A DNA stretch of 6,387 bases, taken from NCBI GenBank assembly GCA_946480555.1, contig CAMLLE010000187.1, positions 1 to 6,387 of the forward strand, written 5' to 3'. This document shows positions 5,673 to 6,387 of the stretch, piece by piece. The translations under genes and the position numbers were made by a program. Position 1 is the first letter of the stretch, and every line of letters starts with the position of its first letter. This DNA is from an uncultured Verrucomicrobia subdivision 3 bacterium (GTDB lineage Bacteria; Verrucomicrobiota; Verrucomicrobiae; Limisphaerales; CAMLLE01). The notes below the pieces were generated by a model. The model did not search any database and was not told where the DNA came from. It was given only the letters and a program-made list of their open reading frames with translations.

Positions 5673-6387
5673 TCAGGTCAGAAACAGCGTGCAAGCGCGC
5701 CCATCGTGCGTGCCGTTCAAAAAGCAATCGCGGAAAAGCCCGGGAACCGTCAGCAACAAGCCCTGGGCAACATCGCCTGCGTAACCCAATCGCCTGTCCA
5801 GCCGCCAGCCGCATCGCCGTAGCACCTTGTTCGGAAAGGCTGCGTCCGTGTCGGACGCGTGGTAGCGAGGCAAGGCCCACAGCCTGTTTCCAGCGGCGGC
5901 AATTTCCCGGATGGCGGTCAAGACGTGCGCGATTCCAAATGCTTCGACACTCTGGACAGAAACGCTTCCCCGTGGCGTCCCATTTTCTGGATCCACAAAT
6001 CCGTAGATGAACCGGTCTTCGCCGCGAACGATCCGCCCCCAGTCACGATGCTCGTTAACCCGCACCCGACGGGAGATCTGCCCGCCATGATACCGGGTGA
6101 GATTGTGAAACTGAACACTCAGCGGCAATTGATAGATCACTTGCGGATGCCATTGATGGTAGCAGCGAATCTCGGGCGGATTTGCTTCCCGCAAACCCGC
6201 GCGGGCGAGGCGTTCAGCAAAATCCAGATCCTCGGATCCCCAGCAGGCAAACTCTTCATCCAGGCCGCCGACAGCCTCGAAGGCCTGACGCGGGCAGCAC
6301 ATGAGCCCTTTGCCTTTCATCTCAGGCCAGTCACGCGCAACCCCGTTCTTCGCCGCTTTTTCCCACTCATTGAAATTTCTCGGAGAC
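5673..6387 (-). CDS. Family 2 glycosyltransferase, C-terminal part (5' end beyond the window)
   Basis: The frame stays open from the stop at 5673 to the window edge, giving 237 visible residues. The ATG at 6320 is internal, since 22 further in-frame codons precede it without a stop (ending ...ARDWPE before MKGKG). Numbering from the first visible residue, MKGKGLMCCPRQAFEAVGGLDEEF (23-46) followed by WGSEDLDFAERLARAG (49-64) is the hallmark of the C-terminal lobe of GT-A fold family 2 enzymes related to the galactosyltransferase C-terminal domain; the Glu-Asp pair (52-53) is the usual catalytic-base region. The nucleotide-sugar-binding half with the DXD motif must lie upstream. About 170 residues follow the ED motif and contain no clear membrane helix. 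It should transfer a sugar from an activated donor during glycan assembly; donor and acceptor are unknown. It is the first visible gene of the tightly packed group with the methyltransferase and deacetylase. Confidence 0.87.
   Translation of the reverse strand, partial: SPRNFNEWEKAAKNGVARDWPEMKGKGLMCCPRQAFEAVGGLDEEFACWGSEDLDFAERLARAGLREANPPEIRCYHQWHPQVIYQLPLSVQFHNLTRYHGGQISRRVRVNEHRDWGRIVRGEDRFIYGFVDPENGTPRGSVSVQSVEAFGIAHVLTAIREIAAAGNRLWALPRYHASDTDAAFPNKVLRRCGWRLDRRLGYAGDVAQGLLLTVPGLFRDCFLNGTHDGRACTLFLT

Noticed and set aside
5226..5822. 198-codon open frame on the plus strand
   Set aside because: Antisense to the methyltransferase and glycosyltransferase; composition is low in structure and no motif is seen.

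Overview
The window is a stretch of a bacterial surface-glycan (exopolysaccharide, capsule or O-antigen type) locus. All five supported genes are on the minus strand, so transcription runs from high to low coordinates. In that order they are: (1) the 3' part of a family 2 glycosyltransferase, cut by the window edge; (2) a class I SAM-dependent methyltransferase; (3) a CE4 (NodB-type) polysaccharide deacetylase; (4) a large exported right-handed parallel beta-helix protein; (5) an ATP-grasp protein of the Ddl/RimK-like fold. Every long plus-strand frame is antisense to one of these genes and looks like a shadow.

Layout. Genes 1 to 3 are packed tightly: 9 bp separate the glycosyltransferase from the methyltransferase, and methyltransferase and deacetylase overlap by 4 bp (GTGA), with a clear Shine-Dalgarno site inside the end of the methyltransferase. 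This is the core operon. A 264-bp (or longer) gap with an inverted repeat then leads to the beta-helix gene. After it comes a gap of about 290 bp holding a strong 12-bp-stem hairpin and nested inverted repeats, then the ATP-grasp gene, and about 110 bp beyond its stop a second perfect hairpin at the window edge. Neither strong hairpin has a U-tract, so they may be dispersed palindromic elements rather than classical terminators.

How the genes may work together (inference). The glycosyltransferase adds a sugar, the methyltransferase may methylate the glycan or its precursor, and the deacetylase removes N- or O-acetyl groups. The secreted beta-helix protein could bind, cleave or epimerise the finished polymer outside the cytoplasm. 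The ATP-grasp enzyme could attach an amino acid or another carboxylate through an amide bond. No substrate can be read from the sequence.

Organism. Moderately GC-rich DNA, a secreted beta-helix protein with a DIGAMEY-type C-terminal motif, and GC-rich intergenic palindromes fit a Verrucomicrobia/Planctomycetes-type bacterium, perhaps in the Limisphaerales/Pedosphaera area. This is a gestalt judgement, as there is no marker gene in the window. No RNA gene, CRISPR array, transposase or phage gene was seen.
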